Of a stretch of DNA of 64,000 nucleotides, positions 32,926 through 40,795 are shown in pieces. The notes below the pieces were generated by a model that saw nothing but the letters and a program-made list of their open reading frames with translations, did not search any database and was not told the DNA's origin. Made by a program: the position numbers and the translations under genes. Source of the DNA: Streptomyces flavochromogenes (GTDB taxonomy: Bacteria > Actinomycetota > Actinomycetes > Streptomycetales > Streptomycetaceae); NCBI RefSeq assembly GCF_000717595.1, contig NZ_JNZO01000019.1, forward strand, positions 62,001 through 126,000, read 5' to 3'. Position 1 is the stretch's first letter. Each line of letters opens with the position of its first letter.

Positions 32926-33579
32926 ATGCCCTCCGCCCCGGCCAAGCAGGCCCCCGCAGCCGACCGTGTCTACATGCACGTCAAGCAGGCCGTACTCGAC
33001 CGGCGCTACGAGGGAGGCACCCTCCTCACCGAGGGCGAACTCGCCCTCGCCGTAGGGGTGTCACGGACGCCCGTCCGGGAGGCGCTGCTCAAGCTGGAGA
33101 TGGAAGGGCTGCTCAAGCTCTACCCGAAGAAGGGCGCCCTCGTCCTCGCCGTCTCCGCGCAGGAGATCGCCGACGTCGTCGAAACCCGGCTGCTCGTGGA
33201 GGAGTTCGCCGTCCGCCGGGCCGTGCCCGCCCCCGCCTCGCTCATCGAGCGGCTGGAGGAGCTCCTGGAGGAGCAGAAGCTGCGTGCCGCCGCCGGGGAC
33301 CTCGCCGAGGTGGCGGTCACCGACCGGTGCTTCCACGCCGAGATCGTGCAGCACGCCGGCAACCAGATCCTCTCCCGCCTCTACGACCAGCTCCGCGACC
33401 GTCAGCTGCGGATGGGCGTCGCCGTGATGCAGTCCCAGCCCGACCGCGTCGCCAAGAACATCACCGAGCACGCCGAGATCCTCGACCGGATAAGAGCCGG
33501 CGACGCCGAGGGCGCGGCGCACTGCGTCCGCCAGCACCTCAGCTGGGTCAAGGTCCTGGTCCGGGGCGAGGACCGATGA
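32926..33579 (+). CDS. GntR family (FadR subfamily, FCD domain) regulator
   Basis: Protein of 217 residues. Winged helix at about 12-75 (GTLLTEGELALAVGVSRTPV, EALLKLEMEGLLKL) and an all-helical FCD effector domain (ETRLLVEEFAVRRAV, CFHAEIVQHAGNQILSRL, with the metal-binding His residues). The stop overlaps the MFS gene start by four bases, so it probably regulates uptake or export by that transporter; the ligand is likely an organic acid. Upstream, TATGCT six bases from the ATG indicates a leaderless transcript. Confidence 0.88.
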   Translation: MPSAPAKQAPAADRVYMHVKQAVLDRRYEGGTLLTEGELALAVGVSRTPVREALLKLEMEGLLKLYPKKGALVLAVSAQEIADVVETRLLVEEFAVRRAVPAPASLIERLEELLEEQKLRAAAGDLAEVAVTDRCFHAEIVQHAGNQILSRLYDQLRDRQLRMGVAVMQSQPDRVAKNITEHAEILDRIRAGDAEGAAHCVRQHLSWVKVLVRGEDR

Positions 33580-34892
33580 GCAACCGCAACGGATACGGCT
33601 CCGCCGTCACCCTCCCCGGCGATCCGCCCGGCGGCCGCCGGGCGGCCCTCGTCTGGGGCGTCGGTGTCGCCGTCTACTTCGTCGCCGTCATCTTCCGTAC
33701 GTCCCTCGGTGTCGCCGGCCTCGACGCCGCCGACCGCTTCGACGTCAACGCCTCCGCGCTCTCCACCTTCTCCATACTCCAGCTGCTCGTCTACGCGGGC
33801 ATGCAGATACCCGTCGGCCTCATGGTCGACCGGCTCGGCACCAAGAAGGTCCTCGCCCTCGGCGTCGTCCTCTTCACCCTCGGCCAGCTGGGCTTCGCGC
33901 TCTCCCCGTCGTACGGCACCGCCCTCGCCTCCCGGGCGCTGCTCGGCTGCGGCGACGCCATGACCTTCATCAGCGTCCTGCGGCTCGGCAGCCGCTGGTT
34001 CCCGGCCCGCCGAGGCCCGCTCATCGGGCAGGTCGCCGCGCTCTTCGGCATGGCCGGCAACCTCGTCTCCACCGTCTTCATCGCCCGCGCCCTGCACGGC
34101 CTCGGCTGGACCACCACCTTCGTCGGCAGCTCCCTCGCCGGCGTGGTCGTCCTGGTCCTGCTGCTGCTCTTCCTCAAGGACCACCCCGAGGGACACGAGC
34201 CGCAGCCCGCCACGCACGCGGGCGCCGCCTTCGTGCGCCGTCAGATCGCCGAGTCCTGGCGGGAACCCGGCACCCGGCTCGGCATGTGGGTGCACTTCAC
34301 CACCCAGTTCCCCGCGATGGTCTTCCTGCTGCTGTGGGGACTGCCGTACCTGGTGGAGGCACAGGGCCTGTCCCGGTCGACCGCCGGGACCCTGCTCACC
34401 CTGGTCGTCCTGTCGAACATGGTCGTCGGCCTCGCGTACGGGCAGATCATCGCCCGTCACCACACGGCTCGCGCCCCGCTCGCCCTCGGTACCGTCGCCG
34501 CGACCGCGCTGCTGTGGGCGACCACCCTCGCGTACCCCGGCGATCACGCCCCGATGTGGCTGCTCGTCACCCTCTGCCTGGTCCTCGGCGCCTGCGGACC
34601 GGCCTCGATGATCGGCTTCGACTTCGCCCGCCCGGCGAACCCGCCGGAGCGTCAGGGCACCGCGTCCGGCATCGTCAACATGGGCGGTTTCGTGGCCTCG
34701 ATGACGACGCTGCTCGCCGTGGGCGTGCTGCTCGACGCGACCGGCGACAACTACCGGATCGCGTTCTCGTCGGTCTTCGTCCTGGAGGCCCTGGGGGTCG
34801 TGCAGATCCTGCGCCTCAAGGCCCGTACCCACCGCAGGGAACGGGACCGGCTCGTCGCCAGCAGGGTGGAAGCCGTGCACGTCCCCGTCTAG
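33576..34892 (+). CDS. Major facilitator superfamily transporter
   Basis: Protein of 438 residues with twelve hydrophobic segments, the MFS motif A region in the loop between helices 2 and 3 (VGLMVDRLGTKKVLALG), and the second-half region GPASMIGFDFARPANPPERQ. It resembles anion:cation symporter-type MFS proteins that take up carboxylates. It overlaps the GntR gene by four bases and is presumably controlled by it. The end of the gene runs directly into a tandem repeat tract. Substrate unknown. Confidence 0.87.
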   Translation: MSNRNGYGSAVTLPGDPPGGRRAALVWGVGVAVYFVAVIFRTSLGVAGLDAADRFDVNASALSTFSILQLLVYAGMQIPVGLMVDRLGTKKVLALGVVLFTLGQLGFALSPSYGTALASRALLGCGDAMTFISVLRLGSRWFPARRGPLIGQVAALFGMAGNLVSTVFIARALHGLGWTTTFVGSSLAGVVVLVLLLLFLKDHPEGHEPQPATHAGAAFVRRQIAESWREPGTRLGMWVHFTTQFPAMVFLLLWGLPYLVEAQGLSRSTAGTLLTLVVLSNMVVGLAYGQIIARHHTARAPLALGTVAATALLWATTLAYPGDHAPMWLLVTLCLVLGACGPASMIGFDFARPANPPERQGTASGIVNMGGFVASMTTLLAVGVLLDATGDNYRIAFSSVFVLEALGVVQILRLKARTHRRERDRLVASRVEAVHVPV

Positions 34893-34897
34893 GGAAC

Positions 34898-35013
34898 GCC
34901 GGACGTCGAACCGCCGGACCTCGACCGCCGGACCTCGACCGCCGGACGTCGAACCGCCGGACCTCGACCGCCGGACCTCGACCGCCGGACGTCGAACCGC
35001 CGGGCGTCGAACC
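34898..35013. repeat. 14/15-bp tandem repeat tract
   Basis: Eight units of GCCGGACCTCGACC or GCCGGACGTCGAACC, arranged as a higher-order 43-bp repeat (15+14+14) at 34898 and 34941, then 15-bp units at 34984 and 34999. It fills nearly the whole 134-base gap between the convergent MFS and isomerase genes. Confidence 0.9.
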
Positions 35014-35026
35014 GCCGCGGCGCGGA

Positions 35027-35854
35027 CTAGCGCGGAGTCACCGCGAAGTTGTCGAGGATGGCCCGGGCCAGCGCCTCGTCGCCCTCCGTCTTGACCCGGT
35101 CGGCCACATCGGCCGGCCGGACCCGGCCGCAGGCGAGCCGCACGAACGTCTCCCAGTCCGTCGCGAGCGTCACCGCGGGGCCCAGCGAGGGCGCGCCGTC
35201 GATGGAACCCCGGCCCTCCGCGTCGACCCGTACGGTCCGCAGGAACTCCACCGGGCCGCTGACGTCTATGACCACGGCCGAAGAGGCGGGTGCCCCCGCG
35301 TCCTTGGCGATGACCTTCGGCAGGGCCTCCAGAAGCACGTCACGCGTCACGTGCGCGCCCGCCGAGTCCAGGTTGCCCGGCGTGCCGAGCGCGACCCGCA
35401 GGTCCTGCTCGTGCACCCACACGTCGAAGGCGCGCATCCGGTACGCCAGTTCCAGGGACTGCTCGGCGCCGAGGGGCGCGCGGATCAGGTGCTCGGGGGA
35501 GCGGTTCTCGTTGCGGAGCTGCCGGGCCCGGCGGATCAGGATGTACTCGAGCTCCGACGTCATCTCCGGCGCGGTGTGGTGCCGCCGCACGTCGACCTGG
35601 ACCTCCATGTAGCGCGCGAAGTCACTGCGTACGTGGTAGAGGTCGCGCGGCAGGGAGTGGATCGGGCGCGGGTCGCCGAGCATCTCGGTCTCCATGCCGA
35701 TCACATGGGACACGATGTCCCGCACCGACCAGCCGGGGCACGGTGTGGGCCGGTTCCACTCGCCCTCCACGAGCGGCTGCACCAGCTCGGCTATCGCCTC
35801 GATGGAGTGGGTCCAGGCGTCGGCGTAGTTCTGGAGGCTGGGATGGACGGTCAC
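35027..35854 (-). CDS. Maleylpyruvate isomerase family (DinB/MDMPI fold) protein
   Basis: Protein of 275 residues. The N-terminal DinB-like helical bundle with RPTPCPGWSVRDIVSHVIGM (metal-binding His region) is followed by an MDMPI C-terminal alpha/beta domain from about 185. The family includes mycothiol-dependent maleylpyruvate isomerase and many uncharacterised mycothiol transferases, and Streptomyces uses mycothiol. The start is a GTG at 35854. It is divergent from the amidohydrolase gene at 36010. The specific reaction cannot be assigned. Confidence 0.82.
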   Translation of the reverse strand: MTVHPSLQNYADAWTHSIEAIAELVQPLVEGEWNRPTPCPGWSVRDIVSHVIGMETEMLGDPRPIHSLPRDLYHVRSDFARYMEVQVDVRRHHTAPEMTSELEYILIRRARQLRNENRSPEHLIRAPLGAEQSLELAYRMRAFDVWVHEQDLRVALGTPGNLDSAGAHVTRDVLLEALPKVIAKDAGAPASSAVVIDVSGPVEFLRTVRVDAEGRGSIDGAPSLGPAVTLATDWETFVRLACGRVRPADVADRVKTEGDEALARAILDNFAVTPR

Positions 35855-36009
35855 GGGACCCCTCGGCGGTTCTTCGGTGCGCGGGCTGAAAACACGACTG
35901 GGTGGGAGGCTCGGACGCTAAGTTACGCTGCCCGAAGGCACCCCGGCAGTGCTTTCGTGTGACGATCGTAGGCCGGTGTTGACGGCTCGAATGCCAGGAC
36001 GGTGGTAGT

Positions 36010-36807
36010 GTGCGCGCCTCGCTGATCCAGATCGCGGTAGACCCGGACGAACCGGTCGACGCCCGACGTGCCCGCGTGGCCCGTCTCGTACGGGAGGAAT
36101 CCGGCCGCGCCGACCTCGTCGTCCTGCCGGAACTGTGGCCCATGGGGGCCTTCGCGTACGAGTCCTTCGCCGCCGAGTCCGAGCCGCTGAACGGCCCCAC
36201 GCACCGCGCGATGGCCGCCGCCGCGCGTGACGCCGGGGTCTGGCTCCACGCCGGATCCTTCGTCGAGGCGGAGGGCGGCGCGCTGTACAACACCTCGCTG
36301 GTCCTCTCCCCCGACGGCGAACTCGCCGCCTCCTACCGCAAGATCCACCGCTTCGGCTTCGACAAGGGCGAGGCGGTGATGATGGCCGCGGGAGAGGACC
36401 TGGTCACCGTCGACCTGCCGCACCTCACCGTCGGCGTCGGCACCTGCTACGACCTGCGCTTCCCCGAGCTGTTCCGCGGGCTCGTCGACGCGGGCGCCCA
36501 GGCCTTCGTCGTCCCGGCGGGCTGGCCGGCCCGTCGCCGCGCCCACTGGAGCCTGCTCGCCAGGGCCCGTGCCGTCGAGAACCAGGCGTACGTCCTCGCC
36601 TGCGGTACGGCGGGCACGCACGCGGGCGTGGAGCAGGCCGGTCACTCGATCGTCGTCGACCCCTGGGGCGAGACCGTCGCCGAGGCGGGCCCGGACGAGG
36701 AGACCCTCCGGGTGGTCCTGGACCCGGCGAAGGTCACGGCGACCCGCGAACAGTTCCCGGCGCTGAAGGACCGCGTGCTGGGAATCGCACCGCCGAAGCG
36801 GGGCTGA
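36010..36807 (+). CDS. Carbon-nitrogen hydrolase (nitrilase superfamily amidase)
   Basis: Protein of 265 residues with the nitrilase catalytic triad: Glu41 (VVLPELWP), Lys111 (SYRKIHRFG) and Cys146 (GVGTCYDLRFPE). It hydrolyses an amide, in the branch close to omega-amidase and deaminated-glutathione amidase. GTG 36010 follows AGGA at about nine bases. TTGACG at 35979 is a possible -35 box, with the -10 unclear. It may be a metabolite-repair or omega-amidase enzyme; substrate not determined. Confidence 0.87.
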   Translation: MRASLIQIAVDPDEPVDARRARVARLVREESGRADLVVLPELWPMGAFAYESFAAESEPLNGPTHRAMAAAARDAGVWLHAGSFVEAEGGALYNTSLVLSPDGELAASYRKIHRFGFDKGEAVMMAAGEDLVTVDLPHLTVGVGTCYDLRFPELFRGLVDAGAQAFVVPAGWPARRRAHWSLLARARAVENQAYVLACGTAGTHAGVEQAGHSIVVDPWGETVAEAGPDEETLRVVLDPAKVTATREQFPALKDRVLGIAPPKRG

Positions 36808-36860
36808 GGGGCCGGGAGCCACAGGGGCCCGGCCCGGAAGCAGTCCCTGACCGGACCCGG

Positions 36861-37019
36861 ACCCGAAAGCGCCTCCCGCCCGGGGAAGCGGCCCCGGAGG
36901 CAGTCCGGGACCCGACTTGGACCCGCCCCGGACCCGACCCGGGACCCTGCCCCGGGGCCCGACCCGAAGCCGCCTCCCGCCCCGGGAAGCGGCCCCGGAG
37001 ACAGTCCGGGACCCGACCA
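36861..37019. repeat. 101-bp spaced duplication in the 36808-37184 gap
   Basis: A 58-base segment at 36861-36918 recurs at 36962-37019 with a few changes (both contain GCCTCCCGCC and GCGGCCCCGGA). The surrounding 377-base gap is filled with degenerate GACCCGACCCGG tracts and holds no gene. Confidence 0.75.
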
Positions 37020-37111
37020 GGACCCGACCCGGCCCCTGCCCGGGACCCGACCCGGGAGCCTGCCCGGACCCCCGCCCGGGATCCGGCCCCGGAAGCGCCG
37101 CCGGCCCCGCA

Positions 37112-37139
37112 GTCGGCCCCCGTCGGTGCGGGGGCCGAC
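37112..37139. terminator. Terminator between amidase and EspG-like gene
   Basis: Perfect 11-bp stem (GTCGGCCCCCG) with a 6-base loop, between convergent genes. Confidence 0.7.
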
Positions 37140-37184
37140 GTGGGGCCGGTGCCTTTTCTCGTACGAGCTCCGCCGCGCAGGCCG

Positions 37185-38036
37185 CTACGGCTGTGCCGGG
37201 GCCTCCCGCCGGACGATCTCCGACTCGTCCGGGAGCAGGCCCGTCAGCTCCTGCCAGATCCGCTTCGGGGCGACGCGGCGCAGCCGGAACGGGCTGCCGG
37301 CCGCCGCCCCGCCCTCCGCCATCGGCTCGGCGGGCAGCTCGCGCAGCCAGTATCCGAGCGGACCGCAGTCCCAGGCGGCGACCGCGCGGGCCGTCACACC
37401 CGGCACCCCGTCCTGGCGGCCCTGCCAGGCCGCGGTCATCCGCCAGTTGGAGCGCACCTCCACGATCAGCTGCGAGAGCCGCGTGGCGGTGCCCTCCGCC
37501 GTTCCGGCCGCCCGCAGCGCCTCGACGACCAGGGACCGCTCGTCCGCGCCGGGCGTCGACGCGGCCTTCTCCAGGGCCTGGAGGCCCGCCTCCAGGACGC
37601 CGACGGTGGTCTCGACGACCTGCTCCTCGGTGTTGCCGGCGCCCGCGGCGTCGGACTGGCGCAGGGCGATCAGGTCGGCCAGCGTCCACACCACGGTCCG
37701 CGGCTCGACGAGCCGGTAGACCGCCTCCTCCTCGCCCGGCCAGGTTTCGTGGCAGACGACGTGCTCGTCGCCGATGAGCAGCCCGTGGTGCAGGGTGCCC
37801 TGCCGGCCGCCCGCTTCCAGGGAGACGATCACGGAGGGGTTGACGAGGGTCTGCATCAGGGGCAGCAGGAGCGTGGACAGCTCCCCGGCCCCGCTCATGA
37901 GCCCGGCGTCCCGGAGCCGCGCCTCGGCGGGCGCCATGGACTCCGGGACCGGCTGACCGGTCGCCAGCTGGGCGAGGACGAAGACCTCGTCGTCGGCCAG
38001 CCGGAAACGGGATCGGGTCACGTCGAAGGAAGGCAT
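37185..38036 (-). CDS. EspG-like protein (putative type VII secretion-associated)
   Basis: Protein of 283 residues, soluble. I do not recognise it by a unique motif. Its layout fits the EspG family: an N-terminal segment FRLADDEVFVLAQLATG, then a GL...G...L pattern (DAGLMSGAGELSTLLLPLMQ), LVNPSVIVSLEAGGR, and short strands describing a handled signal value, followed by helices and a C-terminal Arg-rich strand region. EspG proteins are chaperones of type VII secretion substrates. The position at the end of a gene set with WXG-like proteins (38782, 40254) supports this, but it remains an inference. It lies 88 bases after the 202-residue gene, with a short GGGCAGGGC repeat between. Confidence 0.5.
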   Translation of the reverse strand: MPSFDVTRSRFRLADDEVFVLAQLATGQPVPESMAPAEARLRDAGLMSGAGELSTLLLPLMQTLVNPSVIVSLEAGGRQGTLHHGLLIGDEHVVCHETWPGEEEAVYRLVEPRTVVWTLADLIALRQSDAAGAGNTEEQVVETTVGVLEAGLQALEKAASTPGADERSLVVEALRAAGTAEGTATRLSQLIVEVRSNWRMTAAWQGRQDGVPGVTARAVAAWDCGPLGYWLRELPAEPMAEGGAAAGSPFRLRRVAPKRIWQELTGLLPDESEIVRREAPAQP

Positions 38037-38066
38037 GTGTCGCTCACTCGGGTAGGCGGGGACGGC

Positions 38067-38104
38067 GGACAGGGCGGGCAGGGCGGGCAGGGCGGGCAGG
38101 ACGG
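38067..38104. repeat. Short 9-bp tandem repeat
   Basis: About four copies of AGGGCGGGC between the 202-residue gene and the EspG-like gene. Confidence 0.6.
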
Positions 38105-38124
38105 ATGGGTCCGGGGGCGGGGAA

Positions 38125-38733
38125 TCAGTACGTCGCCTCGGTCCAGAAGTGGGTCACGCGGGAGATGCCCGCCTTCACCGCGCCGATCCGGGTCAGGGTC
38201 GACCGGTCGACGCCCGCGAAGATCAGTCCGAGGGCCAGGTCCCCGCCCTCGGCGCGCCCTTCGACCCGCACGGAGAGCCGGCGGTTCTTGCCGCGCCCGG
38301 TCTCGCGGACGGTCATCCGGACCCCGGGGTCCTCGTCGTCGGGCTCGCGGGTCAGGACGTAGGCGTTCTTGTCGAGGGCCGCGAGCCGGTACTGGTCGCC
38401 CGCGTACTTCATCTCCAGGGCGCGCTGGTCGAGCGTGGCGCCGAATCGGTTCCGCGAGACGTACACCATCCGGTCGCCGACCCGCAGCGTGGACCGGTTC
38501 AGGGTCGGCAGCTTGAGCCCCTCGGCATGCATCCCGCGGGCCTCGAACGAGGCCACGGGGAGCAGCCCGCCGCGCACCTCCGAGACGAGCGTCTCGGGGT
38601 TGGTGCGGGGGAGGGGAGCCGTCAGCGTGATCTCGCCGAACTCCGGCGAGACCCCCTTCCAGCCCGCGCTGTAGTTGTGCCGGTTCCCCTCCTTCCAGGC
38701 GTGGAGTTCGAACGGGCTGACCTGGGTGTGCAT
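38125..38733 (-). CDS. Uncharacterised protein of the type VII-like gene set
   Basis: Protein of 202 residues without signal peptide or membrane helix, predicted mainly beta. It opens MHTQVSPFELHAWKEGNRHN and contains a central region with VGDRMVYVSRNRFGA and a basic stretch ETGRGKNRRLSV. ATG 38733 has AGAGGA nine bases upstream. It lies 48 bases downstream of the WXG-like gene in the same direction, suggesting an operon of four genes (40254, 38782, 38125, 37185). No family recognised; it could be an immunity, chaperone or accessory protein for its neighbour, but nothing in the sequence shows this. Confidence 0.6.
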   Translation of the reverse strand: MHTQVSPFELHAWKEGNRHNYSAGWKGVSPEFGEITLTAPLPRTNPETLVSEVRGGLLPVASFEARGMHAEGLKLPTLNRSTLRVGDRMVYVSRNRFGATLDQRALEMKYAGDQYRLAALDKNAYVLTREPDDEDPGVRMTVRETGRGKNRRLSVRVEGRAEGGDLALGLIFAGVDRSTLTRIGAVKAGISRVTHFWTEATY

Positions 38734-38781
38734 GAACGGATTCCTCTTCGGTCTCAGGGATCTCGGGTCTCGCGGTCGGCG

Positions 38782-40239
38782 TCAGTCGAAGGGGTTCAGG
38801 GCACTGCCCAGTTTCTTCGCTCCGCTCGCGATCCCGGAGCCCACGTCGGACGCCTTGTCGCCGATCCAGTCCCCGGCCTCCTCGATACCCTTCCCGATGG
38901 CCTCGTGGTTGTCCCAGATGAGCGCGGCTCCGTAGGCCACGCCGGTGCCGACGGCGAGGCCGAGGGTCACCGGGTTCGGGGCGACGGTCAGCGCCGTCAT
39001 CGAGGCGCTGAAGGCTGTTCCGGTGAGGTCCGAGGCGAACTTCGCCGGGTCGGCCTTGATCATGTCCGAGTTGTACGTGGTGAGGTTGGCGATGCCGTAC
39101 GCGGTGGCCGCGACGCCGCCGACGACACCGGCGCCGCGCAGCACGCCGGCCGCCTTGGCGGCGTTGGCGAGACCGCCGTTCTGCGCGACCTTCAGGAGGT
39201 TGGCCTCGGCGGCGGTCGGCATGAAGAAGGCGCCGTTGCGCATGAACCCGCCGAGCATGGCGGCCTCGTCCGAGCCGGTCAGCGCGGTCGCGAGGCCCGG
39301 CGGGATCTTGGTGAGCAGGCTGCCGGGAGCCGCGCCCGCGAGCCGCATGTTGAAGTGCTTGGACAGGAAGGTGCCGGGCGCCGTCGGGTGGACGAACGGC
39401 GGCCGGATCGCCTTGGACAGCTTGTACGAGTACAGGCCGGCCGCGGTCAGGGCGCCCGCGAACGCGCCCGCCGTGACGGTGCCCTTGGTGAACCCCGCGA
39501 CCAGGTCGGCCAGTTTCTCGTTGCCGGTGAGCTTGGCGAGGCCGTCGCGCTGAAGCCGCTGGACGTAGTCGTCGAGCGTCTCGTTGTCCTTCATCTTCAG
39601 CCAGGCCAGGTTCATCCGGTCGTCCTTGGCCTTGTCGTCGGCCGCGGCGACCTTCCCGGCGTCACCGTTGAACCCGGTGCCGGCGGTGGCGTCGTTCTTG
39701 TTGCCCTGGCCGTCCTTGACCACGGCCTCCAGGTCCTTCTTCAGGTCCTGGTCGGCGAGGTCGAAGGCCTTGACGCAGCCGTCGATGTGCTCGGTCCAGG
39801 CCGTCTCGGCCTCCCGCACGCTCTTGGCGCCGTCCGGGTCGTGGTGCAGGGCGCTGCGCTCGCTCGGCGAGAGCCGCTCGTAGTCGTAGGCGACCCTGCC
39901 CTGCTCGGACACCTTCATCCCGGCCTTGACGGCGTCGGCGCGGGCGTTCTCCAGCTGCTTCTTCAGCTCGGTGAACTGCTCGTGGGCGTTGCGCAGCACC
40001 GTCGCGGTGGCCTTCGCCTGGGTCTGGGCGGCCTGGTACTCGTAGCGGGTGGCCGCGAAGTTGGTCTGCGCGGCGGTGGCGCTCTCGCCCAGCCAGGCCT
40101 GGGAGGTCGTCAGCGATTCGACGCTGTCGCGGTAGCGCTCCTCCACCTTGTGCAGGTCGCCCGCCATCTCGGTCCACTTGTCGGCGGTGGTGGCGAGCTT
40201 GCCCAGGTCGGTCGTCATGATCTCGGAGTACGTCAGCAT
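38782..40239 (-). CDS. WXG/LXG-like protein with hydrophobic C-terminal half (putative type VII substrate)
   Basis: Protein of 485 residues. The N-terminal 130 residues are helical and WXG100-like: DKWTEMAGDLHKVEERYRDS, then AWLGESATAAQTN (W-L-G turn) and a long second helix QFTELKKQLENARADAVKAG. The middle is charged. The second half (about 245-450) has Gly/Ala-rich hydrophobic stretches such as GVVGGVAATAYGIANLTTY and LGLAVGTGVAYGAALIWD, and the protein ends SGAKKLGSALNPFD. The layout is that of actinobacterial type VII secreted or pore-forming polymorphic proteins. The N-domain resembles that of the hydrolase at 55077. No toxin catalytic motif is visible. Confidence 0.6.
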   Translation of the reverse strand: MLTYSEIMTTDLGKLATTADKWTEMAGDLHKVEERYRDSVESLTTSQAWLGESATAAQTNFAATRYEYQAAQTQAKATATVLRNAHEQFTELKKQLENARADAVKAGMKVSEQGRVAYDYERLSPSERSALHHDPDGAKSVREAETAWTEHIDGCVKAFDLADQDLKKDLEAVVKDGQGNKNDATAGTGFNGDAGKVAAADDKAKDDRMNLAWLKMKDNETLDDYVQRLQRDGLAKLTGNEKLADLVAGFTKGTVTAGAFAGALTAAGLYSYKLSKAIRPPFVHPTAPGTFLSKHFNMRLAGAAPGSLLTKIPPGLATALTGSDEAAMLGGFMRNGAFFMPTAAEANLLKVAQNGGLANAAKAAGVLRGAGVVGGVAATAYGIANLTTYNSDMIKADPAKFASDLTGTAFSASMTALTVAPNPVTLGLAVGTGVAYGAALIWDNHEAIGKGIEEAGDWIGDKASDVGSGIASGAKKLGSALNPFD

Positions 40240-40253
40240 GTACGTCCGCCCCC

Positions 40254-40694
40254 TCAGTACTGCTCGATGCGCGAGGTCGGCCTGACCCCGGCGAGACGGG
40301 CCCGGTTGTCGAGCTCCTGCTGGCCGAACGTGAGCGCCGTGCTGCGCAGGGCGGTCTTCTCGGAGGCGAGGCGGGCGAGGAGTGTCTTCACCTGGCTGTC
40401 CCAGGTGGTCTCGACCGTCTTCAGGCCGGCCGCGGTCGCCCAGCCCTCGAAGCCGCCGACGGCGGCGGTCGTGGCGGCGTCTGCCACCTTGGCGGCCTTG
40501 GCCGTGTCCGGTTCCAGCTCGTTCTCGATGGTGTTTGCCGCCGCCTTCTTCTTTGCTGGTGCGGTAGCGAGGCTGGGCGGCCCGCCGGACGGGCCGCCAC
40601 CGCCGCCGCCGTCGAGCTGGTTCAACCGCATTCCGACGGGGGCTTGTTCGGTCGCGCCGGACCGTATTCCGGCCCAGTCCTCGTCAAAACCCAT
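40254..40694 (-). CDS. Small WXG100-like helical protein, first gene of the set
   Basis: Protein of 146 residues: a Gly/Pro-rich N-terminal half (LNQLDGGGGGGPSGGPP) and a helical C-terminal half (VETTWDSQVKTLLARLASEK, TALRSTALTFGQQELDNRA). Pattern and order match the 145-residue protein at 56864 (GTWKTRLTAVRDECGRLEGA), so the two are likely paralogues. It lies 14 bases upstream of its large partner at 38782. By analogy with ESAT-6/CFP-10-like proteins it may be a co-secreted partner or a helper. ATG 40694 has a GGGGG-rich upstream sequence and only moderate start support. Confidence 0.6.
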   Translation of the reverse strand: MGFDEDWAGIRSGATEQAPVGMRLNQLDGGGGGGPSGGPPSLATAPAKKKAAANTIENELEPDTAKAAKVADAATTAAVGGFEGWATAAGLKTVETTWDSQVKTLLARLASEKTALRSTALTFGQQELDNRARLAGVRPTSRIEQY

Positions 40695-40795
40695 GCCGCT
40701 GCGCCCCCATGAGAAAGAATGATCATCACTTTGCAGGTGCACCGTATGTTTCCGTGGTGAAGCCCGGGATGCAAGGCTGGATATCTCCTGCCTGG

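Noticed and set aside
34898..35013. CRISPR-like regular repeats
   Set aside because: Units are 14-15 bp and contiguous without unique spacers; this is a minisatellite.
36917..38516. Plus-strand frames across 36.9-38.5 kb
   Set aside because: They pass through a GC-rich repeat tract and antisense to two minus-strand genes; Arg/Pro/Gly-rich with no ribosome site.
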